Assembly (NCBI RefSeq): GCF_002288925.2
Contig: NW_022098076.1
Location: forward strand, 70,781,858 to 70,845,857
Reading direction: 5' to 3'
DNA length: 64,000 bases
From: Delphinapterus leucas
Lineage: Eukaryota; Chordata; Mammalia; Artiodactyla; Monodontidae
Shown here: piece by piece, positions 24,735-36,157 of the stretch
Layout of the letters: the number at the start of each line of letters is the position of its first letter
Numbering within the stretch: the stretch's first letter is position 1
Program-made: the position numbers and the translations under genes
The notes under the pieces: generated by a model
Database searches by the model: none
What the model saw: the letters and a program-made list of their open reading frames with translations, nothing else
What the model was told of the DNA's origin: nothing

Positions 24735-25290
24735 ATTCCAACTTAGTGTCAATGGAACCTCTTCTACAAAGTTGCCCTTCTATCTTTGTCTTCATCCTCA
24801 ACATCTACACTCAACAGCAAATATTATTAATTCTATCTCCCAACCATGTTTCAAATCTGTTCACTCCTTTCAAAATGACAATATCTTCCATTATCCAAGC
24901 CACTATTATCTTCTGCTTAGACTTCTGCAACAAGTTAAACAGTATTTCTGCTTCAACTTTTGCTTCTCTCTACTTCTGTACTCCACACAGCAATGTTATG
25001 TCTCTCCCTCTGTCTCTGTCTCTCTATCCATTCATCCATCTGCCAGCCCATTCACCCACCCACCCATCCATCCATTTATTCACCCATCCACCCACCCATT
25101 TATTTCAATATATGATATATAGAACTTGCCAGTCTGCTTCTCTTCCAGAAACTTTACCCACACTGAATACTCAATTCCTTTCAGTTATCTGAAATTGCCT
25201 AGCTTTCTTCTTGCCTTCAAGCTTTACACACTCTGTTACTTTTGCCTCAGAAGTTCATTACTCTATTCTTCACTTTCAGGTAAGCTGAAA
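24735..25290 (+). mobile_element. L2 LINE, long fragment split by a simple repeat
   Basis: 'ATTATCCAAGCCACTATTATCTTCTGCTTAGACTTCTGCAACAAG' and 'ACTCCACACAGCAATG' are L2 blocks. The text resumes after the tetranucleotide repeat with '..CACTCTGTTACTTTTGCCTCAGAAG'. The 148-codon plus frame at 24746-25192 lies wholly in this repeat. Confidence 0.65.
25004..25106. repeat. (TCTC)n / (CCAT)n simple repeat
   Basis: CTCT-rich text passes into CCATCCAT/CCACCCA units on the plus strand. Confidence 0.9.
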
Positions 25291-25324
25291 GGGCAATCAT
25301 ATTGAGAAGAATTTCTTCTCCTTC

Positions 25325-25560
25325 TAGACCAGCATTGTCCAATGTATGTAATGTGAGTCAAAACTCCAAGCTGCATATGAAATTTAAAATTTTCTCCTAC
25401 CTATATTTAAATAAGTAAAAAGAAACAGGTAAAATTAATTTTAATAATATATATGATTTTAATACAATATATCAAAATTATCTCTCAAATATGCAATTGA
25501 TATAAAATTATTAATGAGATATTTTATATTATTTTTTAATAAGTCTTCAAAATTCTGTGC
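25325..25560 (+). mobile_element. hAT-type nonautonomous DNA transposon fragment
   Basis: 'CAGCATTGTCCAATG', 'AAATAAGTAAAAAGAAACAGGTAAAATTAATTTTAATAATATAT', 'ATTAATGAGATATTTTA' and 'AGTCTTCAAAATTC' follow a common mammalian DNA-transposon sequence whose exact name I cannot fix. The right end is unclear. Confidence 0.6.
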
Positions 25561-26149
25561 ATATTTTTAAATTCTGGCATATCTGGATTTTGACCAACAG
25601 GCTTCTCTCTTTTGTAATAAAAAGATAAAAATAATTCTGAGTGGATATACGCCACACTTGAAAGGTATTTCTGAGGTGCATAAGGAATAAAGTGGTTGTT
25701 ACATAGAGGGAGGGAAGACTACTTTTCCTATGTTTCACAACTTGATGTTTCTTTTTTTTTTCAATGCATCTCTTCTACTTCTTAAGTTAAAAAGACATTT
25801 CCATTTGAAAATAATAATTACATGATTTAAAGGGGAAACTTTGCAAAAGGTAAAGACTTATGGACTATTATAGATTCAGTGTCATTTGTGAATAAATTTT
25901 ATATTTTTAAAGAGTACATGTTGCTCTCTCTGTACAACACAAAAAAGAGCTGGATAATTATGCTTAAAGGCAAGTCATGGTTCATTTTCCAGCACTGAGT
26001 GATTCTTAAGAATTGGTAAGGAATTAGCCAATCAAAAACAGTTAAAGAGTGATTTCCTTTGATCTAGAAATGCGATATATGGAGGACTATACTATCGCTT
26101 ATTACACGGTCAGACTTGTGGATCTTTCCTAGCCCTATTTCATGCTTCC
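25561..26149. other. Unassigned intron
   Basis: May include a degraded right half of the preceding transposon; otherwise unrecognised. Confidence 0.4.
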
Positions 26150-26310
26150 AAGACACTTCATTCACACCTCTATACAGTTAGTATCATATCACATTATAAC
26201 AACTTGACTGATTTCTGTTTCCCTCCTTGCACTGTGAGCTCTCAAGTTCAAAGAACTGTTCATCTTGGTAACCCTACCACCTAACACAATGTCTGGAACA
26301 TAACAGGATA
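26150..26310 (+). mobile_element. L2 LINE 3' fragment
   Basis: 'TTCCCTCCTTGCACTGTGAGCTCTCAAG' then 'ACCACCTAACACAATGTCTGGAACATAACAGG' is the L2 3' end. Confidence 0.75.
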
Positions 26311-27544
26311 TATTGTTCAAAATCAACCTAATTTGGTGTATGTGTCCATGTGGTATGTTTTTACTAACTTTGAAAATAAGCAATACAATTTATCAGTACT
26401 GCTGTATACATGTTCAAGTAATAAAATAAATTATTGTACTTCACCATTCACCTGGATTTCCCTATTAGATGTTTGTTATTAAAATATAATACATGCATAT
26501 AGAAACATGTATAGAGAATAACTGCTTAGCACTGTAGATTCATAATGATCTATGTTTGAGATAAGGTTAAAAATGAAAAATGTCCATTCTTTTAATAACC
26601 TGAGAAAACAGTAAAGAATAAAGAATATTCTTGACTTTGGTTGATTTTGTTTTTGTTTGATGTAAACTTTGATTTACATTTTCATCCCTGAAGGTGACAG
26701 AATCATATACTGGATGAAACATGTCCTCCGCCATGAGGGTTGAAATTTTACTTTATTAAACATGTTTTAAATTAGGGGTAAATATATATGTTCTTCCTCA
26801 TTACTCTATGATATTCTTAAGGCTGGGAAACACATATAAAGTAAGACATACTTATAGTTTCATATTTTAGTAGTATAAAAATATCAAGCTACTAGTCTTA
26901 ATCAAAGGGACAGACTGATTCCCAGAGCTTGTCTGACCATCAACCTGCAGAATTATGTAATCCTGCTTTGCTCAAGGAAAATAAAGATGCTGACACACAG
27001 TCTTTTCATCTTTCCTCTCCTCATCAGGCTCTTCTCCAGGAAGAAAAGATCCAAGATAACTTGATATGTGGGCAATTTGTTTTGTAGCTTCTGGAGTTTT
27101 CAAAGAAACAGAGAGAATTTACACATTCTCTAACACTTATTGCTGAAGACCAGTAGAGCTGACAGCGTCTTCAGGTTCTAATTGTCCACCGAGGTGCACA
27201 ACTGAGACCTGTGTAGATCTATCTCCCTTGACACTGGTGGATGCTGTAGTGGATTGCTGGATGTCCAGGCAACCACTTCCCTGATGTCCAGGCAACAAAG
27301 AGCGCAACTCGGAGCTGCTGACAAAGACCTTAGAAGTTTGCAAACTTTAACTGCAGAGACCCTCTTTTCAAATAAAACCTTATTTAGAAAACTCTAACAC
27401 ATAAGACAGATAAAAGTAGAGTCACTCTGGGTAAAGAGCAGCATGACATAGCCTGCTGGATCATGATTGCCATTATCTCCTCTCTGTCAAAAGCACCATG
27501 GAAAATCATGTGGGGGGCCTCTATTGCCTGGCCTGCCTATCTTC
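26311..27544. other. Unassigned intron
   Basis: A 14-bp direct repeat GATGTCCAGGCAAC occurs twice within 40 bp (about 27260-27296). The region 27140-27330 has higher GC than its surroundings. No repeat family or exon recognised. Confidence 0.4.
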
Positions 27545-27670
27545 ACTTCCCTTCCCATGTTTTTCCCATTTTTCTTTCCCCTTTTCCTTCCCCCTTTTTC
27601 TTTTCCATTTCACCTCTTATTTTTTCTCTCAATTCTTTCTTCCATCTATCTGTCCTTTCATCTTTTCTCT
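27545..27670. repeat. Polypyrimidine tract
   Basis: About 125 bp dominated by C and T on the plus strand (CCCTTTTCCTTCCCCC). The three overlapping frames here are phenylalanine- and serine-rich artefacts. Confidence 0.85.
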
Positions 27671-28189
27671 AATGACAAAAATATAAAAAATGTGCTTATT
27701 GAACAGGAAAGTTGGAGACTTGAATTACAAAGAAACCTGAGCATTAACTATGTTTCTTGGCTATTTTGCTTTAAAAATATCAGAGAAAAATTAAATATGT
27801 CAAGGTTACTATGTTGAAAATTATCTATCAACAGTCCATACTCTAGAATTCTTTACAAAATAACATGGTAAATAAGAATTTACCAAATAATTTATGTGAT
27901 TTCTTATTAGAATTATATATAGAGAGAATAGAATATATAAAGAGAATAGAAATGTATGAGGCATGCTAAATATAAATTTCATTTGGAGAACAACAGTTTT
28001 TGGTTAAAAATGTAACCAAATTTAAGCAAAATACTGATCATATCAGTATTCTATTTGCTACAACCCAAAAGATTAAAGGGTCTAATTAAATGATTGCCTT
28101 GTTTTATTTAAGAATATACATAGAGTTTAAGAGAATGGTGAATCAATTTTTTTTAAAGGAAAGCTGGGTTTTTTTGGTTTGTTTAAACA
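27671..28189. other. Unassigned AT-rich intron
   Basis: Nothing recognised. Confidence 0.45.
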
Positions 28190-28340
28190 TTCTCATTTTA
28201 TTTATTTACTTACTTACTTACTTATTTATTTATTCTTTTGGCCATGCAGCACGGCATATGGGAACTTAGTTCCCCAACCAGGAATCCAACCTGTGTCCCC
28301 TGCAGTGGAAGCACAGTCTTAACCACTGGAAGTCCGGAAT
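28190..28340 (-). mobile_element. CHR-type SINE, short variant
   Basis: The minus-strand copy reads from 'CCGGACTTCCAGTGGTTAAGACTGTG' through a 'TCCTGGTTGGGGAACTAAG' block to an (AAAT/AAGT)n tail. The tail is at the low-coordinate end (TTTATTTACTTACTTACT). Confidence 0.88.
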
Positions 28341-28635
28341 CAATATTTTTTTAATCTTAGTGAAAATACCAATTGAAAACATATGAATATTAACCTTTTT
28401 TAATATTCCATGCCTGCATACCAAAGATTGGTAGGCAGTGCTAACTCAGTAAAGAGCTTGTTTAGGGATTCTTTTCTTTTCTTTCCTTTTCTTTTCGTGC
28501 TTTTTAATGTTCTGATATTTTAACTTTAAAGCAACTTTTGTTTGTCCACTAGAAAGATAATAAGTCAATGAAATATATCTTGGAAATATTTTTTCTCTAA
28601 AATTTATTATACTTTTTAAAACGTCATTAGAGATC

Positions 28636-28865
28636 TTAATCATTAAACATTTATGGAGTGCTCAATATATGACTGTTAATGTTCTTAACACTTTGCTTGT
28701 ATTAACTCATTTAAAACTCATTACAACCCAAAAGATAGGTGCTATTAAATTTCATTTTTCAGATGAAGTTAAATATTTTGCCCAAGTTCAATGGGCCCAT
28801 AAATGAGGGCTCAAACCATGCTGCTGACTCTGGAGTCCATGAACTTAACCACAACACTATAAGGC
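28636..28865 (-). mobile_element. MIR SINE, near full length
   Basis: Plus-strand text 'CTTGTATTAACTCATTTAAAACTCATTACAACCC', 'TTTCATTTTTCAGATGAAG', 'GACTCTGGAGTCCATGAACTTAACCAC' is the reverse of MIR in order. Confidence 0.88.
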
Positions 28866-28989
28866 ATATCTAATGTCACACACATTCTATATGATAACAA
28901 GATATTTAAAAAGCAGAAATCAAGTGGAACTGCACTTTGCTAGAAAATTTTGACTTCAAAGTTAGGTAAAGAATTATATTTTTGAAATT

Positions 28990-29165
28990 CTGTTATATGC
29001 CAGGAAGTATGGTAGATTCTCTACATTTTAGCATGGCATTTGTCGCCCCTGTGGATGTTGGCATTCTTATTGCAAGAAGAAACTGAGGATAAAAAAGGTT
29101 AAGGAATTTGTTCAAGATCAAATAAGTAGAATTTATCAGACACCAAAATCCTCTGTGTTCCAAAA
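28990..29165 (-). mobile_element. MIR SINE, diverged
   Basis: 'GTTATATGCCAGGAAG', 'GCATTCTTATTGCAAGAAGAAACTGAGG', 'TTAAGGAATTTGTTCAAGATCAAATAAG' follow reversed MIR order. Confidence 0.65.
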
Positions 29166-29854
29166 AGATAATATTTCTCAAAATACCTTGGAACTAGAGT
29201 ACTCCATTAGAAATTCCCTAAGAAATACAATTTAGATGACTTCTGGTAATGCCACTGGCCCCAAAATATCTCCTCCTTCTCCAGTAGAATCCAGTAAACT
29301 TAAAGTTCATGGGGAAAATCCAATATGAAAAAATTCACTCTCTTGTTGGAGCCTCGTTATAAATTAGTTTGCCAGATCATGCTCTCTCCAAGCTTAGAGA
29401 CCATGTGCATTTGAGTCCAATGTTTCCCAAAGTGTGGTAAACAAGATAATTTCAGGTACACAGAGTCCATTAAATAGCACTGAATCACATTGTGTGAAAA
29501 TTCTTGCTTCTTATTACATCAAAGAAAAAGTCCCAGTGTGGTGTCTCTGTATCTTTAACAAATCTCTAACTCTTGGCTATTGTCTTTTCCTAAAGGAGAG
29601 AAAAAGAAATCCTCAGGCTCTGAGCCTTTGTCAGTCATGTTTTTTCTTGCATTAATGTTTTATTATTTTACATTATTGTTGAAGATATTGGAGTTTCATT
29701 TTTAGTAGTAATATTTAACTTAATTTTAAAATATATTTATGTAGAAAAATGATTCAATGAAAAATTAAAAGAAAGTAAGTACAGTTTCAGGTGGGTAGGA
29801 CAAAAATTATGAAGACATTTTAATATGACTAAAGCTGTAAAATACTGTCTTAAT
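29166..29854. other. Unassigned intron
   Basis: Nothing recognised. Ends in AT-rich text. Confidence 0.45.
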
Positions 29855-29975
29855 CTAATATTTTCATTTTACAAAAGAGAAATAGGAAACTCAGAGTTAA
29901 ATAATTTGCACTGGATTACATCATTAGAGAGTTTAGAATCTAGGTTTTCTGTTTGTCCATTAACTGTTTGAAATA
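29855..29975 (-). mobile_element. MIR fragment
   Basis: 'TTTTCATTTTACAAAAGAGAAATAGGAAACTCAGAG' and 'TTTGCACTGGATTACATCATTAGAG' match reversed MIR. Confidence 0.7.
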
Positions 29976-30749
29976 AGCACTGTGGCAGAAGTGAATCATG
30001 AATATATAAGTTTTAAGCAGGAAAGAATAAAGGCACAGCAAGAGCAAGAGTGACATGAGACTTACATGGAGGGTACCCAAAAGCAGCTCCGGGGGTAGAT
30101 CTAGATGCTTTCTGAGTCATCATTCAACCAGGAAAACTGCTAGTCAAGAATGATCCATGAAATGTGAACCAACTCTAGTCAAGATGAAATCTATAGCTGA
30201 GATGGTAGCTAATAAGTTTTAACCCTCCCAAGACAAACCACCCAAGCCAAGCATCTTAGCATTTTAATAAAGGCTCTGAGAAGTGAAAAGCATTTAAAAC
30301 CAAAGGAATGAAATTTTAGAGAAAGATAAGTAGTGTGTTCAGGGGCCATGCTAGTATTTTCTACACCATACTATAACACTCTTCAAATCCCTGTTGGTTG
30401 GAACCTAAGTAAAAATAAATTATAAAGGAAAAACAGAAGACGATTTCGGATAAAGCTATGATTCTAGAATCACATCAGCAATGCACAAACACCTTGCGCT
30501 AAATCTATCACTGGAAGGTTAGAAATGTTACTATCTGCCTTTTGAGAAGTCAAAGTATAATTGAACAGCACAGAGTATCTTCTGGGGAAGTAGCATCACT
30601 CTCCAAGAAAATGGAAGATTCAAAAAAAAAAAAAAAAAAGCCTACAACTTGTTTTCTACCAACTTCCTACCCAATGCACAAAACCCTGTCCCTCCTTTCC
30701 TGAACAATCTTGACTGAATATCCTCCACGGAAAAGGCAGAATTTTATGA
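29976..30749. other. Unassigned intron
   Basis: Includes an A run at 30622-30639. No element body recognised before it. Confidence 0.4.
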
Positions 30750-30900
30750 TGGAGACAGTGTTTTACAGTTGAATGGATGTGAGATTTGGAGACAGAGATC
30801 TGGATTCATGTATTGGCTACATCCCTCTTTTTGCTGTGTTTGACTTTGATAGACTCTGTCCTTCTCTGCAAAATGTTGATAATAATGGTAATGTCATTGT
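30750..30900 (+). mobile_element. MIR SINE, diverged
   Basis: 'GGAGACAGAGATCTGGATTCATG', 'CTTCTCTGCAAAATGTTGATAATAATGG' keep MIR order. Confidence 0.6.
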
Positions 30901-30939
30901 ATTAACATGAATATAAAGTAAGAAACACTCAGGGAAGGT

Positions 30940-31065
30940 AAGAGAATTAAATAACATTCACTGGGTGCCTACAATATGCCAGGCTCTTTAAATTCATCTT
31001 CTCTTTTTTGCTGCTGTATGGTACCAATGGCCCAGTGCCTGGAATATACAAGGTGTTCAATTAAG
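30940..31065. mobile_element. MIR/L2 scraps
   Basis: 'CACTGGGTGCCTACAATATGCCAGGC' (reversed MIR start) followed by 'GCCCAGTGCCTGGAATATACAAGGTGTTCAATTAA' (L2 end). Confidence 0.55.
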
Positions 31066-31129
31066 AGTTCTGTCTATTTTCCCCATCTAACAAAGCACCC
31101 CATTATATTGTTAGAATGCTCTAATTGTT

Positions 31130-31500
31130 AGCAAAATTTTTATTTTAAGCTAAAATCTGTCTCCTTTTAACTTCTGCCTAATTCTGTCTTCTGGAACAAC
31201 TCAAAACTAAGCCACTCCCTTTTCTATGAGAGCCCTTCAAATATCTGAAAACAATTACCATGTTTTTCTTTCATCCTTTCCTCACCAGGGTCAACACACC
31301 CACTTCTTTCAACTGTTACTTTTGAGGCATGGCTTTCTGGAAACATACTGTCCCAAATGCCTATTATAGACACGATCTAAACCAGTCAATTATATCCTTA
31401 AACTTAGGGCCTTTATCTGAACATAATAGTCCAAATGCAGTTTAAAAAAATGTTGTTGAATCTGTGCTGAGCAGCTTACTGACCAATGAATTAGATTATC
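31130..31500 (-). mobile_element. L3/CR1-clade LINE 3' region
   Basis: Plus-strand text 'GAGAGCCCTTCAAATATCTGAAAACAATTACCATG', 'CTTTCAACTGTTACTTTTGAGGCATGGCTTTCTGG', 'AACATAATAGTCCAAATGCAG' matches the widespread amniote CR1/L3 3' sequence. It is opposite in orientation to the relic at 4320-4870. Strand is inferred. Confidence 0.55.
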
Positions 31501-31779
31501 CTTTTAGCAGTATTTATCCTAGCAGGATACGTATTTTTTTTTTTCTCACATGTATACTGAGGGAGGGCACTAAAGCACATGACATGGTTAAACAATTAAA
31601 TATCATAAAGACTAGATCTATTTTTGTTGGAGAACATATTGTGACAATTCGTTTCGAAGTTTCCTTTTCAGTTAGCCACAGATATAGTTATGAGTTCTAT
31701 GATGAAAATGTAGAAGACATTAATGGGGCTTAATTATCTATAAAGGTAAACTTTGTTATGAGTTCTTAAGTGATTCTCT

Positions 31780-31960
31780 TCAGAATGTTCTGAGTTTAAG
31801 GTCTGTCAGCTACTGATGCATGACCTGAACAAGTCAGTTAACCTTTCTGTGTCTCAGTGCCCCCATCAGTAGAACGGAAGTGTCCTGCTATTTCACAGGG
31901 GCAGTGAGAACCACTCAATTAAAAAGACACATTGTGCATAAACATGAAGATACCAAGGCA
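31780..31960 (+). mobile_element. MIR SINE
   Basis: 'GATGCATGACCTGAACAAGTCAGTTAACCTTTCTGTGTCTCAGTGCCCCCATCAGTAGAACGG' is a typical MIR core. Confidence 0.8.
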
Positions 31961-32959
31961 AAAAGTGCCTTATAAATCTTGAATAGAGGAGTCAATGTTT
32001 TTTAAGGTGAAGCTCTCCCACTCAAAATATTAAAAATCTAAGCAATTTGGAAAGCACAGTGGAGTCCATTTAACACATGCTTTACTTATTAGTATATTCC
32101 TGTACTTCTGGCTTCCTCTCAGCTCACCAAAATCCACCCTGTCCCCAGACTTTTATTTATTGCTTACTCCTCTTTTCTTCTAAGCTTTTTAATATGGTCT
32201 ATCCCTTTGTAAAGAACACAACTTCTTTCCTTTTACCATATTCCTCTCTATTTGCATCACACGTTAGTTAACTTGTTCCCTCTGCTTCCTTAGGAAGGAC
32301 ATTTGATTGCTGACCCCATGAGTGCTCACACCTTCCCTACATCCTGCTTCATGGGGAATAATAAAGCAGATGCTGTTGCAACTGTCTCACTGAAACATAA
32401 GAACTGAGGACAAAATGCCCAACTAAGTCACACTCCATTGACATCTGATTGTCCTTTAACTGATAAGAAGGAAAATCAAAATGGGACTTTTCCAGAGCAG
32501 AGTTATCTGTGAATTTTGTCACCAGGAATGCTTTCAAATTAGTTCCTGAAATAAAAATGCAGCTTCCCATCTTGATTCTAAATATGCTATAATTACATTC
32601 AACAAACACAAGGTTAAGCCAAGCACTTAACAACTAGGTTATTGTCCCCAAAGGCTTAAGTGCAACTAATCATTTGGTGAGCTTAACTTCTTATTTGCTG
32701 AACCTAATTGCAGAGTTTGAAATAAATGCAGCAGTCACCTAGTCTTTGCAAATGAAAGTTTTCTTGATAAATGCTTTACTAACACTTCCATTCTCTGGCT
32801 ATTCTCCTAGCCGACATTTGACTGAGTCCTGACAGTGTACCTTAGTTGGGATGCAAAGCATATTTCCATTGAGAAAGTCTTCCTGAAAAACTGATAGAAA
32901 TTCAAGAAAGCTGCCACCAGATATCTTTGGCAACAACAACTGGCTCTCCTTCCTTTGTC
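31961..32959. other. Unassigned intron
   Basis: 32090-32340 has pyrimidine-rich, L2-like texture without firm blocks. Elsewhere nothing recognised. Confidence 0.4.
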
Positions 32960-33600
32960 CCTGTTACATCCAGGACAATACATTTGCCTAAGTACCTAAA
33001 TTTGAGATCTCAGAGTCTTTTTATATACTTCTCACCCACAACCTCTATATTCAGTTAGTCATTAAGTCCTATTAAATCTATCTTCACAATGATTATTGAA
33101 TGTATCTCATGCTTTCAACTGTCACAGCAACCAACTGGTTCCAGGCTCTCATCAACCTAATAATCAAAACTTCAGATATCGAAATAACTCCATACTGCCA
33201 CAAGATTGAGTTCCCCAAATAATGCTTTCATGTTAATAACTGGTCTTGTCTTTTTTTCGGGCCTCTCACTGTTGTGGCCTCTCCCGTTGCGGAGCACAGG
33301 GTCCGGACGCACAGACTCAGAGGCCATGGCTCACGGGCCCAGCCGCTCCGCGGCATGTGGGATCTTCCTGGACCGGGGCACGAACCCATGTCCCCTGAAT
33401 CGGCAGGTGGACTCTTAATCACTGCGCCACCAGGGAAGCCCCAACTGGCCTTGTCTTAAAGGCTCACCACAATTTGATCCTGTCTCCCTTTCCTACCTTA
33501 ACATCCTACCACCTCCATATTTCTGTTGCATCTCAACTCCTTCCTCTATGCACAAAATAATTCTTCTTTTTGTCTTTTTTAGCCTCCACATTTGTATACT
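32960..33600 (+). mobile_element. L2 LINE interrupted by a SINE
   Basis: 'CAATGATTATTGAATGTATCTCATGC', 'AGCAACCAACTGGTTCCAGGCTCTCATCAACC' and, after the SINE, 'GGCTCACCACAATTTGATCCTGTCTCCC' fit L2 3' order. The SINE at 33253-33442 splits it. Confidence 0.55.
33253..33442 (-). mobile_element. Cetacean-type GC-rich SINE with target-site duplication
   Basis: On the minus strand it begins 'GGCTTCCCTGGTGGCGCAGTG' and contains 'GGACATGGGTTCGTGCCCCGG' and 'GGGCCCGTGAGCCATGGCC', ending in A-rich sequence. Flanks are AACTGGTCTTGTCTT (33238-33252) and AACTGGCCTTGTCTT (33443-33457), identical in 14 of 15 bases. This subtype is the best taxonomic marker in the window. Confidence 0.95.
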
Positions 33601-33884
33601 GAATTAAAAAATGGAGGAAATTTTCCAAGTAAAAGTACATCTAGAATTCTTTCTCCATTTCCTCTATTCTTTTATAACTCTTATTATTTTTCACAACTAA
33701 CAAGTTTTATTTCCTCTACGAATTTTTTAAAAGACTCTATGTACTATTTTCTGTCTGAAGTTTAGGTTTACAACAAAAATGAGCAGGAGACAGAGATTTC
33801 TTATATATCCTTGCCTTCACACATGCATAACTTTCTCCACTATCAATATTACTCACAGAATGCTTTTTTTTCTTTTTTTAAACC

Positions 33885-34230
33885 AAGGATGAACCTACAG
33901 CATCCCACATAATCTTCCAAAGTTCATAATTTACCTTAGGGTTGACTGTTGGTGTTTCATATTCTATGTGTTTGGACAAAGATATAATGACATAATTATA
34001 AAAGTATATAAAAGTATACAAAAGTACAATACTCATCATTATAGTATCATACAGAGTGTTTTCACTGTCCTCAAAATCCCCTGTGATCTGCCTATTCATC
34101 TCTCCCTACCTCTCCTGGTTGCACTAACAACCACTGATTTATTTATTATCTCCACAGTTTTGCCTTTTTCAAAATGTCATGTAGTTGGAATCATATAGCC
34201 GTCTCACAGTCCCTGGATAGTTTGCTCTGT
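33885..34230 (-). mobile_element. L1 LINE 3' region
   Basis: Plus-strand text 'CTCTCCTGGTTGCACTAACAACCACTGATTTATTTATTATCTCCACAGTTTTGCC' and 'CAAAATGTCATGTAGTTGGAATCATAT' is the reverse of an L1M 3' region. Confidence 0.68.
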
Positions 34231-35460
34231 ATTTTCAGTCTTTGTCCTCCTTGCTTTTCAGTCTTTGAGGATTCTGCTGACATATCCTCTAACTACTCAG
34301 AGATTGTTTCCTCAGCCATGCCCAGTCTACTAATAAGCCCATCAAAGGCAATCTTCAGTTCAGTCACATTGTTTTTTGTTTGTTTGTTTGTTGATCTCTA
34401 GCATCTCTTTTTGCTTCTTTCATTTTTTTTAATATTGATTTATTTTATTTATTTATTTTGGCCATGCCAGGTTTTAGTTGCGACCCGCAGGATCTTTAGT
34501 TGCAGCGTGCGTACTCAGTTGCGGCATGCAAACTCTTAGTTGTGGTATACAAACTCTTAGTTGCAGCATGCACGTGGGATCTAGTTCCCTGACCAGGGAT
34601 CAAACCCAGGCCCCCTGCATTGGGAACGCAGAGTCTTATCCACTGGACCACCAGGGAAGTCCCTGGTTCTTTCTTAATATTTCCATCTCTCTGCTTACTG
34701 TGACCATCTGTTCTTATATTCTGTCTACTTTATCTACTAGAGCACATAGCGTATTAATCACAGTTGTTTTAAACTCCCGGTCTGATAATACTTGCCATGT
34801 CTGTTTCTGATGCTTGTTCTGCATCTTCAAAATGTGTTTTTTGCCTTTTGGTATGCTTTGGAATTTTTTCTTGACAGTCAGGCATGGTGTGTTAGATATA
34901 TAAAAGGAGGTGGGGTAAGTAGGCCTTTAGTGATGTGGTGAGGAGACAGGAAGTGTTCTATAGATTAGATGATTAGATTAGATCTCAGTCTTTTAGTGAG
35001 CCTATGCCTCTCAACTGCGAACTCCACAAGTGTTTCTCAGTTCTTTATCTCCCCCTTTTGGTGGGACAGGATGGCTAGAGTGGGGTGGAGTTGGGTATTT
35101 CCCTTCCCGCGGTCAGTAACGCTCTGATAATACGTGGCAGGTTAGGCTCTAGTTAACTAATTTCCCCTGAGGGCAGGCCTTTTAAGAAGCATGACCTGCA
35201 TTTCAAAATAGTTCCTTTTCCCCTCTCTCTGCCAGAAGCCTAAGGGGATTTTTCTCCCACATTTACTGTGGAAATTCATTGAACTTCTGGAGGTAAATCC
35301 CACAGTATTATGGAGGCTCACCCTGGAGGTTGACCCTGAAGAGTTGTTGAATTTTCAGTCTCTTCAGCATTTTTATTTATTGTTAGGACAGCGTGGTGAC
35401 TTCCAAGCTCCTTATATGTGGAACAGGAAACCAATTCTATGAATCTTTTTGTGACACCTG
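34231..35460. mobile_element. Probable L1M-family 5' region, split by a SINE
   Basis: 'TCTCTCTGCTTACTGTGACCATCTGTTCTTATATTCTGTCTACTTTATC', 'TTTAAACTCCCGGTCTGATAATACTTGCCATG', 'AGGCCTTTAGTGATGTGG' and 'ATTTCCCCTGAGGGCAGGCC' form a recognisable mammalian repeat that I associate with L1M 5' ends. The class is less certain than the fact that it is a repeat. Confidence 0.5.
34430..34667 (-). mobile_element. CHR-type SINE with internal tandem units
   Basis: Head 'GGGACTTCCCTGGTGGTCCAGTGG' and 'GGTTTGATCCCTGGTCAGGGAAC' on the minus strand, tail at 34430-34460. Between them, six AGTTG-started units with spacings of 19-24 bp occupy 34476-34587. A (GTTT)n run at 34377-34393 lies just outside. Confidence 0.9.
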
Positions 35461-36039
35461 CCCCAAACACATCTAAATACATAATATTCAATCATCCATT
35501 ATTTATCTTATTCATTTTTGTGTGTGTGCCAGGCAGGGTGCTAGGTGCCGGAAACATAAAGAAGGACAAAATGTAGTCCTTGATCTTATGGGGGCTAGAG
35601 TCCATTCTGGGAATGTCTGTGACATTTACTACCTGTACTACTTTTTCAGCATTTATAAGGTTTGGGCTAGGAACTGTTAACTTATAGTTCTATACTTCTT
35701 TGTAAAACACAGTACAACAACTTAGTAAGAATTGGCAGTCAATAAAGATGTGCTAAGTGAATATTTTTTTATTATAAAATCTAAATAGTGAAGTAGATAA
35801 ATTTGTCTCAAAACATTTTTGTAGGGCTTTCCTCATTCCATCAGCTACCTGCACCAAGTAAGACTGGGTCTGTTCAGGGTCCCCAACCACAGTGGCTCTC
35901 CCAAGGCCCATCTTCTGCCACAATCAATCTAGTTCTGAAATTTAAAACAAAACTTTTTTTTCTATAAAAATCTATTTCCCTTGTTTCAAGTTTTCTAAAA
36001 ACCTGTTCTCTCTAAGTAACAGCTTTGGTAAATAGTGGG
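35461..36039. other. Intron with an unnamed ancient repeat
   Basis: 35515-35600 ('GTGTGCCAGGCAGGGTGCTAGGTGCCGGAAACATAAAGAAGGAC') belongs to the family at 7395. The rest is unassigned. Confidence 0.45.
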
Positions 36040-36150
36040 CAGTAGCAAGACAAGGTGCAAATGTCTGAACTCTGAGGTGAAAGAACTGGGTCAAAATTCT
36101 GGCTTAGCTGTGCGGTCCTGAAAAAGTCACTACATTTCATCACTTACAAA
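36040..36150 (+). mobile_element. MIR, cut by a SINE
   Basis: 'CTCTGAGGTGAAAGAACTGGGTCAAAATTCTGGCTTAGCTGTGCGGTCC' resembles the MIR core. The SINE starting at 36158 interrupts it. Confidence 0.6.
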
Positions 36151-36157
36151 AGGAGAA

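Noticed and set aside
24746..25192. 148- and 116-codon frames rich in His, Pro, Ser
   Set aside because: Produced by an L2 copy and an embedded CCAT/CTCT simple repeat.
27463..27817. Phe/Ser/Pro-rich overlapping frames resembling membrane proteins
   Set aside because: All three frames of a polypyrimidine tract give the same kind of peptide. Low complexity, not genes.
33206..33459. GC-rich frames on both strands (RSGWAREPW, GPSRSAACG)
   Set aside because: They lie within the cetacean SINE and recur at 36219-36406 because the SINE recurs.
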